NCBI RefSeq assembly: GCF_027571385.1
Contig: NZ_CP085636.1
Location: 3,662,001 to 3,726,000, forward strand
From: Shewanella sp. MTB7
GTDB lineage: Bacteria; Pseudomonadota; Gammaproteobacteria; Enterobacterales; Shewanellaceae
Direction of reading: 5' to 3'
DNA: 64,000 nucleotides
Shown here: positions 39,657 through 48,751 of the stretch, piece by piece
Numbering within the stretch: position 1 is the first letter of the stretch
Layout: each line of letters starts with the position of its first letter
Program-made: the position numbers and the translations under genes
The notes under the pieces: generated by a model
Told to the model about the DNA's origin: nothing
Database searches by the model: none
The model's input: the letters and a program-made list of their open reading frames with translations, nothing else

Positions 39657-40678
39657 GGCTTCACCTCTGAACTCACTAATACGCTCATTCCCGGAATAAT
39701 CTTAACCTTAATATTCCGTTCAAAGTTAATGCCTACTTTGAACCAATTGCTGTTGCCCCAGGCTGTTTGCTTCTGCGCTTGTCGACCAATATCCTTAATC
39801 TGGCCAATGAAGCTCATATCTGATTGGGAATCCAACCTTAGGTTTACTTGGCTACCAACCTCTATCTTATCAACATCAACTTCGCTCACCCAAGCCACAA
39901 TCTCTAACTCTTCCATCGAGGGTAAACTGGCAACTTGACGGCCGATCTGCACCGTGTCCCCAACAGCATATTTCTTCTCTGATCTAGGATCACTACTGTA
40001 AAGAATGGGTCCTTTAATCTCAGCTTTCAATGTCAATCGTTCAATGCCATCTAGAGCCTGTTGTAGTTCAAGTCTGGCTCGACGCCTGTCGATAGTCTGC
40101 TGCGCCTGACTTGCCATTTGCTTATCTAACGCCTCTTTCAATGCTTGTTCGGCTTTAGTCAGTTCACTGTTAGCTTTCATAAGCTTAAATTGATTTTCGG
40201 CATACTCTTTAGCCGCAATATAATCAGCTGGCACATTAGCATCAAGCAAACTCTTATCTCGCTCTGACCGTTTTTGCTTTAGATCAAACTTTGCCTGCAG
40301 CACCCCAGATTTTAAGTCTATCGACAAACTTTGTTCTTTTGCCGTGACTCTTAGCAAGCTCGCTTCCAACTGTTCAATCTGATTATCTATTTGGCTCTTA
40401 TCGAAAATAATCACAGTTTGTCCAGGTATTGCAATCTCTCCCTCCGGCATCATCCACTGTATTTGATATCGCCAAGCGTCACCCGCTTTAGGCACCATAA
40501 ATGACTGGGATTTAACTGAGGATATTTTCCCTGTTAATAGCAAAGATTCCGGTTGAACAGGATTAACTGCCACAGATTCTCTCGCTGTAGTTGCTGGAAT
40601 ACAACTGAATACAAGCGGAAAAACCAGTACTGAAAACCACATCACTGTGCACCGTTTAAAGTAAAAATTAAGCGACAT
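39653..40678 (-). CDS. Periplasmic adaptor (HlyD/MacA-like) protein, first of three
   Basis: A 341-residue membrane-fusion-type protein, the shortest of the three. The N-terminus ([20 protein letters not shown]) is a signal peptide with a possible lipobox (VFSC). Lipoyl-like halves [18 protein letters not shown] and [14 protein letters not shown] flank a long helical hairpin (about 75-185). The C-terminal barrel ends at [13 protein letters not shown] without the usual extra membrane-proximal domain. It overlaps the ATPase gene by 11 bases and the next adaptor by 4. Confidence 0.82.
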   Translation of the reverse strand: MSLNFYFKRCTVMWFSVLVFPLVFSCIPATTARESVAVNPVQPESLLLTGKISSVKSQSFMVPKAGDAWRYQIQWMMPEGEIAIPGQTVIIFDKSQIDNQIEQLEASLLRVTAKEQSLSIDLKSGVLQAKFDLKQKRSERDKSLLDANVPADYIAAKEYAENQFKLMKANSELTKAEQALKEALDKQMASQAQQTIDRRRARLELQQALDGIERLTLKAEIKGPILYSSDPRSEKKYAVGDTVQIGRQVASLPSMEELEIVAWVSEVDVDKIEVGSQVNLRLDSQSDMSFIGQIKDIGRQAQKQTAWGNSNWFKVGINFERNIKVKIIPGMSVLVSSEVKP

Positions 40679-41354
40679 GCACTCTCCGATCTTCTATCTC
40701 TATAATGTTACCATCACGCATTCGAATGACTCGTTGTGCATAAGCAGCGACTTCCTCTTCGTGGGTGACAAGAATAATGGTTTGTCCGGCTTTATGTAAC
40801 TCAGTAAAAAGCGTCATAATCTCGACCGAAGTTTTACTGTCTAAAGCTCCAGTGGGTTCATCAGCAAGTAAAATTGCGGGTCGATTAACTAAAGCTCGAG
40901 CGATAGCGACCCTCTGTCTTTGACCGCCAGATAATTGATTAGGCCTATGTTTTTGACGTGTACCTAACCCAACTCGTGTTAACAAGTCACTCGCGTATTG
41001 GGTATCGTTATTAGGAGGATTGGAAAAACGTAAAGGCAATAACACATTTTGAACTGCACTCAGACGTGACAGTAAGTGAAAACTTTGAAAAACAAAACCA
41101 ATCTCTTTATTGCGAACAGCAGATAAGGCATCATCATCTAAACTTGCTACCTCTTGTTCATTAAGCTGATAGCTACCAGTGCTTGGTTTATCTAAACAGC
41201 CGATGATGTTCATTAATGTCGACTTACCTGAGCCTGATGGTCCCATGATAGCGACAAATTCATTCTCATTAATCGTAAAGTCGATCCCCCTTAAAGCAAA
41301 CACTGAGGTATCGCCCATCTGATATTCCTTGGTTAATCCACTCACTTTGATCAT
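40668..41354 (-). CDS. MacB/LolD-type ABC transporter ATP-binding protein
   Basis: Stand-alone nucleotide-binding subunit of 228 residues. Walker A is GPSGSGKST (about residues 38-46), the Q-loop is FVFQSFHLL, the signature is [15 protein letters not shown], Walker B is [12 protein letters not shown] and the H-loop is [10 protein letters not shown]. The sequence pattern is that of the MacB/LolD/FtsE group, matching the MacB-type permease four genes downstream. It is the first gene of the operon; the promoter must lie in the 275-base gap upstream, where I could not assign elements. Confidence 0.93.
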   Translation of the reverse strand: MIKVSGLTKEYQMGDTSVFALRGIDFTINENEFVAIMGPSGSGKSTLMNIIGCLDKPSTGSYQLNEQEVASLDDDALSAVRNKEIGFVFQSFHLLSRLSAVQNVLLPLRFSNPPNNDTQYASDLLTRVGLGTRQKHRPNQLSGGQRQRVAIARALVNRPAILLADEPTGALDSKTSVEIMTLFTELHKAGQTIILVTHEEEVAAYAQRVIRMRDGNIIEIEDRRVHVA

Positions 41355-41629
41355 AATGCTCGCTTAGACTTGTACTTATATTAATCGATAAAAATTTTGA
41401 AAATCAATGCCTCAACACAAGGCGTTACATTTCTACAACCCTTTAAAAACATATAAATTGTTACATCACACACGCAATTGGTTAGTTAGAGTATTAAGAT
41501 ACACAAAGTTCAACAAATTGACAGAGAACTCCACAATTTGATAAGTAAACAAGCATGTTAGATCAATAGGAAATAGTTGAAATAGGAGTAAAAAAAAAGC
41601 GGAGTAGCAGGCTTGCATTCGAGGGAAAC

Positions 41630-42016
41630 CTAAAAATAGATCCCCATTAGACTCAAAATAGAAATACTAGCAAATGGTGCCCATTGAAAAAGATGACGAT
41701 AGGGTGATTGTATCTCGCTATCAAAGGCTAGAAAGAGTTGCCAAATAGCAAATATCCCAAAGTTTAGCGCCACAAACAGCACTAAACCAAAACCTTGCAT
41801 ACTTGATATCACATCAAAACCGCAGGCTGCGAGGACGAACGTAGAAAGCACGATGAACACGGAAACAAAATGAAAGACACAATGTATCTCCCCCTTTACC
41901 ACTGGATCTAAATCCGATTCAATCATGGGAGTTAAATATCGCTGTCGACCAAAACTAAAATGACCAAAAAAAGTCATCAATCCCATAATTGAAGCTGCAA
42001 TAAAGAAGTAGTTCAT
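41630..42016 (-). CDS. Small integral membrane protein, unknown function
   Basis: A 128-residue protein with four hydrophobic segments (about 2-20, 47-66, 74-95 and 108-126). The first loop has FGRQRYLTPMIESDLDPVVKGEIHCVFHFVSVF, with several charged residues and two histidines. I do not recognise a family. It lies between the ABC exporter operon and a small exported protein, all on the minus strand, with gaps of 275 and 78 bases, so an operon is uncertain. Confidence 0.6.
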   Translation of the reverse strand: MNYFFIAASIMGLMTFFGHFSFGRQRYLTPMIESDLDPVVKGEIHCVFHFVSVFIVLSTFVLAACGFDVISSMQGFGLVLFVALNFGIFAIWQLFLAFDSEIQSPYRHLFQWAPFASISILSLMGIYF

Positions 42017-42094
42017 ATTTATTATCTTCTATTTTATAAACCTGAGTAAGTGTATAGACAGAGAATCACCAAATAAAATTTCATAATGCACATG

Positions 42095-42541
42095 TTACAT
42101 GGTAGCCATGATCCAGTAGTCCAAACGTTTTTGTGGTTCGGCTAAAAGTGATTTACAAGCAACTTTATACTTTCCCATCAGTGAACCTAAACTTTTATTG
42201 TTCGGTAGACTCGCCAACTGTTGCTCTTTTATCTGTAATAACGAACTCGCAACAACATCTTTATTCTGATATTGCTCGGCCAATTCAATAGCCTGCACTG
42301 AGGAGTTGAGTAAGCGGTCACCTACAGCCTTCATTTGTGGCGCATTCATGCTTGCGATGGCATTCGAACTGATCTGATAGTAAGACGCGCACTCCAATAC
42401 CTCATTGTTAAAAGCCACCTCCTCCTCGCTTGGGTTAGATGTTGCCATAGCCGAAGCACTGAGTAATAAAGGCACAGCAATAAGACTTCTTGTTGTCAAC
42501 ATACGACCAGAATTCAATTTGAGGATTAAAAAATTCAACAT
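42095..42541 (-). CDS. Small exported helical protein, unknown function
   Basis: About 148 residues from the ATG at 42541, which has GGGAG five bases upstream. An alternative ATG at 42502 gives a cleaner signal peptide (TTRSLIAVPLLLSASAMA). The mature part is predominantly helical and has two cysteines (LECASYYQ and KVACKSLL), possibly forming a disulfide. I recognise no family. It is a probable periplasmic protein. Confidence 0.55.
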   Translation of the reverse strand: MLNFLILKLNSGRMLTTRSLIAVPLLLSASAMATSNPSEEEVAFNNEVLECASYYQISSNAIASMNAPQMKAVGDRLLNSSVQAIELAEQYQNKDVVASSLLQIKEQQLASLPNNKSLGSLMGKYKVACKSLLAEPQKRLDYWIMATM

Positions 42542-42672
42542 TGGGCTCCCTAGCACAAAACCTAAAAGTATAAATTATTATGTTTTACTTTAGTTATTAC
42601 TTAATTTCAAGTGATTAGATAAACTCTCTGTCTTGAATATTTAACCCTTAGCATTAAAAATCCAATCCCAAA

Positions 42673-43281
42673 CTAATTGGCAGCCGTTACATGTTGAGAC
42701 AATCTGGCGTGAAGTTTTTCTTTTACTCCTGCCCATTCGCTATCGATAACGGAATAAATAACGGTGTCTCTAATAGTACCGTCTGCTAATAACTGATGAT
42801 TTCTTAACACACCATCTTGTTTAGCTCCCATCCGAGTTATCGCCTCTCTTGACGCTTGATTACACCAATGCGTTCTAAACTCTACTGCAATAACATCTAA
42901 TATATCAAACGCATATGTTAATAGAAGTAACTTAGCTTCGGTATTAACTCCTGTGCGTTGCGCACGCTTTGCGTACCAAGTATAACCAACTTCTAATCGT
43001 CGATTTTGTTGATCCCATCGACAGATCCGTGTTGACCCAATAATTTCACCCGAACGCTTATCCCTAACAACAAATGCTAATGTTTCTCCCACCTTCTCCG
43101 ACGCTAATGCTGCTTCTATATACCATTTCATCTTATCTGGGTGGGGGATACTGGTATACCATAAAGTCCAAAGTTCACCATCAGCGGCGGCCAGAGATAA
43201 TGCCGCAGTATGTTCCAAAGTCATTGGCTCTAATACAATATAATGACCTGTTAGGAATTCATTTTTGATCTCATTAGCCAC
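42673..43281 (-). CDS. GNAT-family N-acetyltransferase (RimJ/RimL-like)
   Basis: A 202-residue acetyl-CoA-dependent transferase. The family core is visible in LAFVVRDKRSGEIIGSTRIC, LEVGYTWYAKRAQRTGVNTEAKLLLLTYAF (acetyl-CoA-binding turn) and FRTHWCNQASREAITRMGAKQDGVLRNH. That subgroup often modifies protein N-termini or small molecules; the substrate here is unknown. A second GNAT gene lies 98 bases upstream on the same strand. The two are not close copies. Confidence 0.88.
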   Translation of the reverse strand: MANEIKNEFLTGHYIVLEPMTLEHTAALSLAAADGELWTLWYTSIPHPDKMKWYIEAALASEKVGETLAFVVRDKRSGEIIGSTRICRWDQQNRRLEVGYTWYAKRAQRTGVNTEAKLLLLTYAFDILDVIAVEFRTHWCNQASREAITRMGAKQDGVLRNHQLLADGTIRDTVIYSVIDSEWAGVKEKLHARLSQHVTAAN

Positions 43282-43379
43282 AGACTCCTCCCACTTATTC
43301 GTTATTCATGTCTAGTAATGAACAATTGACAATGACCCATAAATTTATACAACTCTTTGAGTATTCTTGTAAATTTACT

Positions 43380-43886
43380 TTAATTCAACATCAATTTATA
43401 CAGCAATATATCAGAGTCATCATCCCATTTTTGTCGACGATAAAACTGCATGCCCAGTTTTTCTAACACTTTGACAGAAGCTGTATTTCTCGGACTGACA
43501 ATGCCCATCAGATTTGACATCTTTAATTCTCGAGCATAATCCAATACACCTTTGGCAGACTCTAGCGCATAGCCCTTTCCCCAAAAATCAGGTAAAAAAG
43601 CATAACCTAAGTCAGGAAGTGGCAAGCTTGCTCGCTTGACTAAACCTGATAAGCCTATCGGCTCACCCGTTTTAGTAAGTTCAACTAGATAAAGACCGAA
43701 CCCATGTTCTTGATAGCTGGCTAATGGCCCCTCAGTGATATACGTTTCAGCTTGATACACATCCCTAACTCCTCTATCTCCTATATTGTTTAAAAACCCG
43801 GGAGTATTAAGTAGTTCTAACATAAAAACGGCATCCATTAATGTTAAATGCCGTAAGCTTAACCTGCTTGTCTCTAATACAATCAA
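43380..43886 (-). CDS. GNAT-family N-acetyltransferase
   Basis: A 168-residue acetyltransferase with the start LETSRLSLRHLTLMDAVFMLELLN and core segments PIGLSGLVKRASLPLPDLGYAFLPDFWGKGYALESAKGVLDYA and IVSPRNTASVKVLEKLGMQFYRR, which form the acetyl-CoA site in relatives. Substrate unknown. It is divergent from the helical protein gene across ~70 bases and is followed by another GNAT gene on the same strand. Confidence 0.9.
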   Translation of the reverse strand: MIVLETSRLSLRHLTLMDAVFMLELLNTPGFLNNIGDRGVRDVYQAETYITEGPLASYQEHGFGLYLVELTKTGEPIGLSGLVKRASLPLPDLGYAFLPDFWGKGYALESAKGVLDYARELKMSNLMGIVSPRNTASVKVLEKLGMQFYRRQKWDDDSDILLYKLMLN

Positions 43887-43958
43887 AATTCTCCCAGCAA
43901 TCTTACCCCATGATTTTTAGACTATACTTTGTTAAGTCTTGCAGAGGAAGCCACCGTT

Positions 43959-44585
43959 ATGTCGAAGAAACGTACACAAGTTAGCCATTATGTGATTGCT
44001 GCAGTCGTCGCCGCAGAACTGAATCATACTTTAACTTACTGTAAACAAATTAATCTTACCGCAAGTAATGCTCAGGCAGCCTCTTCGAGAGTAGGTAATG
44101 CAGCCCTAGGGTTTAAAGCCTTAACTGGCTTTATCGATGATCTTGCTTGCTACACTATGAAAGCAGCAACAGATATCAATTTACTGGCAAATACAGCAAG
44201 TAAAATGGCCACCGCAACAGCAAGAGCCGACACGGCACTAAAACACTTTGAAAAAGCAAAGCTGAACTCTCGTGATGCCCAATATGCCCACACCATTTTA
44301 CCTGCATATCAACATATAGTTAACAGGCATATGGAACTGAAAAAGTCTTTTCAAAAAGTGATCAATAAGATGGAAGTAGAGTTGTTCGAGCTAAAACGAA
44401 ACCTGAGAACGGCTAACATTCTCGCCTCTATTTGCCGAATAGAAGCTTGTCGCGTCAACATTGCAAATCAGGCCACTTTTAATGATGTCGCAAATCGTGT
44501 CGATTTCGTTGCAAATAAAATACGTCAGAGGGTCGATAATGCCATTTCACTATTCGATACCACAACACAAAAGAAAGCTGCATAA
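43959..44585 (+). CDS. All-helical protein paired with a di-iron ODP-like protein (unknown function)
   Basis: A 208-residue, Ala-rich, apparently all-helical cytoplasmic protein; no membrane segment or signal peptide. The ATG at 43959 follows GAGGA by ten bases; the frame extends ten codons upstream. The segment TDINLLANTASKMATATARAD loosely recalls the hairpin region of chemoreceptor signalling domains (NLLALNAAIEAARA), but typical receptor features are missing and I do not claim homology. The gene lies 39 bases upstream of the ODP-like gene on the same strand, so both are probably one transcript and may work together. Confidence 0.6.
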   Translation: MSKKRTQVSHYVIAAVVAAELNHTLTYCKQINLTASNAQAASSRVGNAALGFKALTGFIDDLACYTMKAATDINLLANTASKMATATARADTALKHFEKAKLNSRDAQYAHTILPAYQHIVNRHMELKKSFQKVINKMEVELFELKRNLRTANILASICRIEACRVNIANQATFNDVANRVDFVANKIRQRVDNAISLFDTTTQKKAA

Positions 44586-44624
44586 CACATTCAAACCACT
44601 TTATTTTGACAGGGAGCCAGTAGA

Positions 44625-45371
44625 ATGAAGAGTCAAATACTCGTTGAAACCCCCACTCATAAATGGATTTATTTTGGACGAGATCCAGAGAAACCAGACA
44701 AAATTATTGATACCAATCAATACATGCTTGTCACAGAACGCAAAGCACTATTGATGGACCCAGGCGGAATTGAACTGTTTGCGCCTATGTTAGCCAATAT
44801 TGTTAAACATATTCCCCTAGAACAATTGACTCACCTTTTTGCATCTCATCAAGATCCAGATATCATCTCCTCTCTCGGGCTTTGGGATCAAACTCTACCC
44901 GAAGCCAAACTCTATTCACCTTGGATTTGGGAAGGGTTTATTCGTCATTTTGGTATGAATAACATCAGTTACGAAGCACTCCCTGACGAAGGCAGCCGAT
45001 TAATATTGGACCAAGTAGAAGTGCATTTTATTCCCGCTCACTATTTACATGCATCTGGGAATTTTCATGTTTATGATCCTAGCACTCGAGTCTTAATGAG
45101 TGGTGATGTTGGTGCTGCACTAGAGGGGCCTAATGTTAGTATTTTTGTCGATGATTTCGATGAACACGTGAAAAAGATGAGTTTTTTCCACCAAAGGTGG
45201 ATGCCTTCAAATGCGGCTAAAAATGACTGGATTGCTAGGGTCAGAAAACTGGACATCGAATATATGTGCCCTCAACACGGAAGAATATTCAAAGGGAAGC
45301 AAGTTGGACAGTTTCTCGATTGGTTTGAACAACTCGAAGTAGGTCAAGCAATCACAAAGAAGTCTAGTTAA
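44625..45371 (+). CDS. ODP-like MBL-fold di-iron protein (flavodiiron-type oxygen-binding domain)
   Basis: A 248-residue MBL-fold protein of the branch related to flavodiiron proteins but without the flavodoxin domain. The iron ligands appear in SHQDPDI (His75, Asp77, Asp79), AHYLHASGNFHVYDP (His139/His142), GDVG (Asp161) and CPQHGRIF near residue 222. In the oxygen-binding di-iron protein (ODP) of Treponema denticola the same fold acts as an Fe/oxygen sensor for chemotaxis. Hence sensing of oxygen, iron or NO is more likely than hydrolysis. Partner gene directly upstream. Assignment rests on motif pattern. Confidence 0.75.
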   Translation: MKSQILVETPTHKWIYFGRDPEKPDKIIDTNQYMLVTERKALLMDPGGIELFAPMLANIVKHIPLEQLTHLFASHQDPDIISSLGLWDQTLPEAKLYSPWIWEGFIRHFGMNNISYEALPDEGSRLILDQVEVHFIPAHYLHASGNFHVYDPSTRVLMSGDVGAALEGPNVSIFVDDFDEHVKKMSFFHQRWMPSNAAKNDWIARVRKLDIEYMCPQHGRIFKGKQVGQFLDWFEQLEVGQAITKKSS

Positions 45372-45399
45372 TGTTGTTATCTCACTAAAATAAAATAAA

Positions 45400-45419
45400 G
45401 TGAAGTGAAGTGAAGTGAA
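45400..45419. repeat. Pentanucleotide tandem repeat (GTGAA)x4
   Basis: Four exact copies of GTGAA between the ODP-like gene and a large inverted repeat. Short-unit repeats can vary in copy number. It lies outside coding sequence, so any effect would be on termination or RNA structure. Confidence 0.85.
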
Positions 45420-45470
45420 ACAACGCACATTACTTGCAAAAATACATGTTGCAAGTAATGTGCGTTGTTT
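45418..45470. terminator. Perfect 22-bp inverted repeat between convergent genes (likely bidirectional terminator)
   Basis: Arms 45418-45439 and 45449-45470 are exact complements with a 9-base loop (45440-45448); each arm contains TTGCAAGTAATGTGCGTTG or its complement. It separates the convergent ODP-like and ydjA genes. Outer A/T runs are short (3 bases), so the U tail is poor. The arm is longer than that of a normal terminator. Confidence 0.6.
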
Positions 45471-45499
45471 ATTGACTACCAATCATTACTACGACAGTA

Positions 45500-46048
45500 C
45501 TAAAGGTAGCGAGTAAAATCACTTCCCTCTTTACTCGCTTTCAAAGGCGCTTTGAACACAGGTGTCCCTATATACAAGAAACCGACAATCTGGTCTTTTT
45601 CACTTAAGCCTAAATTTTGATTCACCTTAAGATCAAATGCCACACTTCCAGTTCGCCAAATAGCACCCAAGCCCATAGCAAATGCGGCTTGCTGCATTGC
45701 CATCGTGGCGCAACCAGCAGCAATGACTTGCTCAATTTCTGGCACCTTAACATGTTCAACAGGCTTGGCAGTAACCACGATTACCATTGGGGCACGAAGA
45801 GGCATTGAGAGAGCTTTAGCCTGAATCACCTCATTAGCATCATTGTGAATGGCTGCATCAACAAACATCTCACCAAGCCGCCCTAAACCTTCCCCTTGGG
45901 CAATAATGAACTCCCAAGGTGTTAAACCTCCATGATCAGGGACCCGCACTCCTGCATCTAAAATCGTTTTAAGTTGCGCCTCATTTGGGCCAGGCTCTAC
46001 AAGCCGTGAACAAGATTGTCTGGTAAGTAATAACTCAATAGCGTCCAA
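45500..46048 (-). CDS. ydjA: YdjA-type nitroreductase family protein
   Basis: FMN-dependent NAD(P)H nitroreductase-fold protein of 182 residues, the minimal length typical of the E. coli YdjA subgroup. Recognisable segments: MDAIELLLTRQSCSRLVEPGP, VPDHGGLTPWEFII, AAGCATMAMQQAAFAMGLGAIWRTG and EKDQIVGFLYIGTP. The physiological substrate of YdjA is not established. Cytosolic. It converges on the ODP-like gene; the big inverted repeat lies between them. The divergent gap to the doxX terminator is short. Confidence 0.92.
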   Translation of the reverse strand: MDAIELLLTRQSCSRLVEPGPNEAQLKTILDAGVRVPDHGGLTPWEFIIAQGEGLGRLGEMFVDAAIHNDANEVIQAKALSMPLRAPMVIVVTAKPVEHVKVPEIEQVIAAGCATMAMQQAAFAMGLGAIWRTGSVAFDLKVNQNLGLSEKDQIVGFLYIGTPVFKAPLKASKEGSDFTRYL

Positions 46049-46105
46049 AACATGTTCCTACTTATTTAAATTACCAACAACAATAACAAAGGTTTACTCG
46101 GTATA

Positions 46106-46140
46106 AAAGAATATCCCACCGAGTTGGTGGGATATTCTTT
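46106..46140 (-). terminator. Rho-independent terminator of the DoxX-family gene
   Basis: Perfect 15-bp stem (AAAGAATATCCCACC / GGTGGGATATTCTTT) with loop GAGTT. The minus-strand tail continues TTTTATACC. It lies 30 bases beyond the stop codon. Confidence 0.82.
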
Positions 46141-46170
46141 ATTTATTGTCAAACCACTTTCGATTGGTGA

Positions 46171-46761
46171 TTATTTTTTTACAAACTTGGCAATATAGTA
46201 ATCCAAACTGGTGTAGCGTCCGCCGCCCATAAATAACAACACTAACAACATAATCAGGTAAGTAATTGCAAACTCGATACCATTGTTGAGTACGACGAAG
46301 TTACCGGAGCTGGTCAACCATTCGTAATTACCATTTTCCTGTAATAAGGTTTTAGCCGCGCTCAATTTATCCCCTGCAGCAAGCACTTGTTCATTGGCTA
46401 GCCAAGAGTTAACGTCGGCAATAGCCAACCAACCATTATCCCAATGTACTGCAAAAGCAGCAACTAGCATTGTCACCATTAATGGAATAGAGATTAGCCG
46501 AGTAGCCAGACCTAGAATGAGCAAGCCTCCACCAATTAACTCAGTACCTGCAGCCAGTGATACCATCAACTCAGGAAAAGGTAATCCTAAGCCCCAATCG
46601 GGGTTGCCAAACCAAGCAGCCGAATCACTGAAGTGTGAAAGTTTATTATATCCAGCTTGCATCAAAACTGGCGCTAAATAGAGCCTAAGCGCTAGCGGGG
46701 CAATGCCTTCGAAATGTTTAAGCTGGTCTACAAATTTTTGATACCTATTTACAAATAGCAT
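46171..46761 (-). CDS. DoxX-family membrane protein
   Basis: A 196-residue inner-membrane protein with four main hydrophobic segments. DoxX-typical features: IAPLALRLYLAPVLMQAGYNKL at about 20-41, LPFPELMVSLAAGTELIGGGLLILGLATRLISIPL, and the terminal IEFAITYLIMLLVLLFMGGGRYTSLDYYI. An extra segment (about 120-155, NSWLANEQVLAAGDKLSAAKTLLQENGNYEW) interrupts the last two helices and is typical of the longer DoxX proteins. The role of the family is poorly defined (thiosulfate oxidation or redox stress in some organisms). It is monocistronic with its own terminator. Confidence 0.87.
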   Translation of the reverse strand: MLFVNRYQKFVDQLKHFEGIAPLALRLYLAPVLMQAGYNKLSHFSDSAAWFGNPDWGLGLPFPELMVSLAAGTELIGGGLLILGLATRLISIPLMVTMLVAAFAVHWDNGWLAIADVNSWLANEQVLAAGDKLSAAKTLLQENGNYEWLTSSGNFVVLNNGIEFAITYLIMLLVLLFMGGGRYTSLDYYIAKFVKK

Positions 46762-46908
46762 GATCGCTCCTTTTTATCATCTGGTATATAGACCACTAAG
46801 AACAGCACTTTATTTCATGATATTCATATTTTATATCACATAGGCTTAACTATTTTACAAAACAGTGCAATTCATGGATCGAAAAATGACTTTGGAGCCG
46901 AAAGAAGA

Positions 46909-47946
46909 CTAGTCTATCAAAGAGAAAAACTGTGTGAAACAATTGAGGTATTCTTGATCTTTATGGGGATTAGAATTCATTTTCGTGCCCAGATAATTTC
47001 CATCAAACACTGTAGCATGGCTCGCAGCCATCAAGAGTGACCAACATGCACCAAACACCCAATAGATATTGATCGCTGCAGGCAATGCCGACCTAGCATC
47101 CGCAGTGAGCTTAGGATGATTAAGTAGATAAGCGTGAATCAAAGCCTCTCTTTGTTTTATTGAAAGCTCATGAGTCGACAATACTCCAGCAAGGTCGAAC
47201 AGAGGATGTGAACCACAAGCATATTCGAAATCGATACACCATATCTGGCCATTTTTATATAACAAATTGTGGGGATTAAGATCTCTGTGACTGTACTGGC
47301 TACCCAAAGCACATGCGCTTAGCTCATCAAGCCATTGGGATATGTCAACCTCAAGACTCAAGAGTTGATGCCAGTGAACGAGCCATTGCGTTCTCATATT
47401 ATTGCTTTTTTCAACCAAATTGCCAGCTTCTATAGTACGCAATTGTCCTAAATAACTCAGCCACTGACTAGTAACACTTATGATGTTATCTGGAACGGTT
47501 AACTTAGCCAGTCCATGCAAGAGAACTAAAAGCTGTTTATCTGCGTTAGGCCAGATTAATGAATCATGGGGAAGAAGCTGAGCCATTTGGGCCGTTTGAG
47601 CACTGAGTAACTCAGCCCACTGCCGACTCGCTTCCTCTTCAATATATTCACTAACAAAATATGCATGATCTGAACTGACGTAATACAAACTGGGGGCCAA
47701 ACCAGCCTTTGCCGCCAAACGCCAATTTTCTACTTCAGCTTGACGATCACAAAGTTGATCACTGGCCGATGAATTGACTCTCAGCACCCATCGATTATCA
47801 CCATCACGGAGTAAGTAATTTTGATTACTTAATCCGTGCGTCATTCTAGTGACTTGGGTAGAACAAGATAAAGTGATCCCCTGTAGCCTAAGCTCCTCAA
47901 TAACAAGAGGTGGCAATGTAGCGAGCAGTTTTTCTGCTTGATTCAT
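46909..47946 (-). CDS. thiK: ThiK-like phosphotransferase (probable thiamine kinase)
   Basis: Aminoglycoside/choline-kinase-fold phosphotransferase of 345 residues. Catalytic loop SHRDLNPHNLLY (about 225-236) and metal-binding CIDFEYACGSHPLFDLA are visible, as is the N-terminal LSNQNYLLRDGDNRWVLRVN. Thiamine kinase activity is inferred from context: it is the last gene of a TPP-riboswitch-controlled transport operon, and hinT and ycfL, neighbours of E. coli thiK, lie upstream. It would phosphorylate imported thiamine to the monophosphate, trapping it in the cell. It is longer than E. coli ThiK (274), so another alcohol or amino-sugar substrate is possible. Confidence 0.72.
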   Translation of the reverse strand: MNQAEKLLATLPPLVIEELRLQGITLSCSTQVTRMTHGLSNQNYLLRDGDNRWVLRVNSSASDQLCDRQAEVENWRLAAKAGLAPSLYYVSSDHAYFVSEYIEEEASRQWAELLSAQTAQMAQLLPHDSLIWPNADKQLLVLLHGLAKLTVPDNIISVTSQWLSYLGQLRTIEAGNLVEKSNNMRTQWLVHWHQLLSLEVDISQWLDELSACALGSQYSHRDLNPHNLLYKNGQIWCIDFEYACGSHPLFDLAGVLSTHELSIKQREALIHAYLLNHPKLTADARSALPAAINIYWVFGACWSLLMAASHATVFDGNYLGTKMNSNPHKDQEYLNCFTQFFSLID

Positions 47947-48005
47947 AAATTAATCAACTTAAACAGCCGTCGTTTCGACAGTAAACATCAAATCTAAGCT
48001 AACGC

Positions 48006-48659
48006 TTAATTTGCCGTAGATAGGGTTTCGTCTCGCATACTTGAGCGCCACAGAAAGTAACCCCAAATCGCCATTCCGACATAGAGGATAAAAAGTAATG
48101 AAGTTAGCATTAGCCCTTTCTGTACATAGAGGTATATTGAAGCTAAATCGATCACGACCCAGTAAAGCCAATTCTCAAGCACTTTTTTTGCCACTAAATA
48201 GGTCGTCATAACCGCATAACAGGTTGTGGCCGCATCCAAGTATGGATAGGATGCATGAGTGTGGTTAGCCATCAAATATCCAACTAGGACAGACACGATG
48301 CCAGTGACCAAAATTATCTTAACATGGCGACTCAAGCTCCATGAGATAACACCTCCGTTATGTTCACGCTGACCTTTAGACCATTGTTGGAAACCATATA
48401 CGGCCATTGCCATATAATAGATATTAAGCACTGACTCCATTAACAATGACACCTTCCAAAAAAGCGCTGTGTAGATAGCCGTACTTGCAAAAGCTGCAAA
48501 CCAACACCAAATACTGCCTTTCATCGCAAGGACGAGATACGCAGCAGCCAAAATGACGGCCACACCTTCCCAAGCTGTTAATGCATTAGCTTCAGACAAA
48601 GCTCTAGTGAAAGTACTTAATAATTCTGACCAGAAGTCTGTCATGAATTTCTCACTCAA
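48006..48659 (-). CDS. pnuT: PnuC-family transporter, probably PnuT (thiamine)
   Basis: Integral membrane protein of 217 residues with about six to seven membrane segments. The family core SGQREHN / YPYLDAATTCYAVMTTYLVAKKVLENWLYWVVIDLASIYLYVQKGLMLTSLLFILYVGMAIWGYFLWR matches PnuC proteins, including the WxxW-N-type motif in the fifth segment (NWLYWVV). PnuC carries nicotinamide riboside and PnuT carries thiamine; location between a thiamine-riboswitch receptor and a ThiK-like kinase makes thiamine more likely. These proteins equilibrate substrate, so the downstream kinase would drive net uptake. Confidence 0.83.
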   Translation of the reverse strand: MSEKFMTDFWSELLSTFTRALSEANALTAWEGVAVILAAAYLVLAMKGSIWCWFAAFASTAIYTALFWKVSLLMESVLNIYYMAMAVYGFQQWSKGQREHNGGVISWSLSRHVKIILVTGIVSVLVGYLMANHTHASYPYLDAATTCYAVMTTYLVAKKVLENWLYWVVIDLASIYLYVQKGLMLTSLLFILYVGMAIWGYFLWRSSMRDETLSTAN

Positions 48660-48751
48660 TTATTATTTATTTAAAGGCTCATAGCTACATTGTTAGATAT
48701 GAGCCTTGTACTATTTAGCCTTCATCTAATAAGTATTGATCTTTTATCAAA

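Noticed and set aside
45207..45482. Minus-strand frame across the end of the ODP-like gene
   Set aside because: Overlaps the ODP-like gene and the inverted repeat; no ribosome-binding site.
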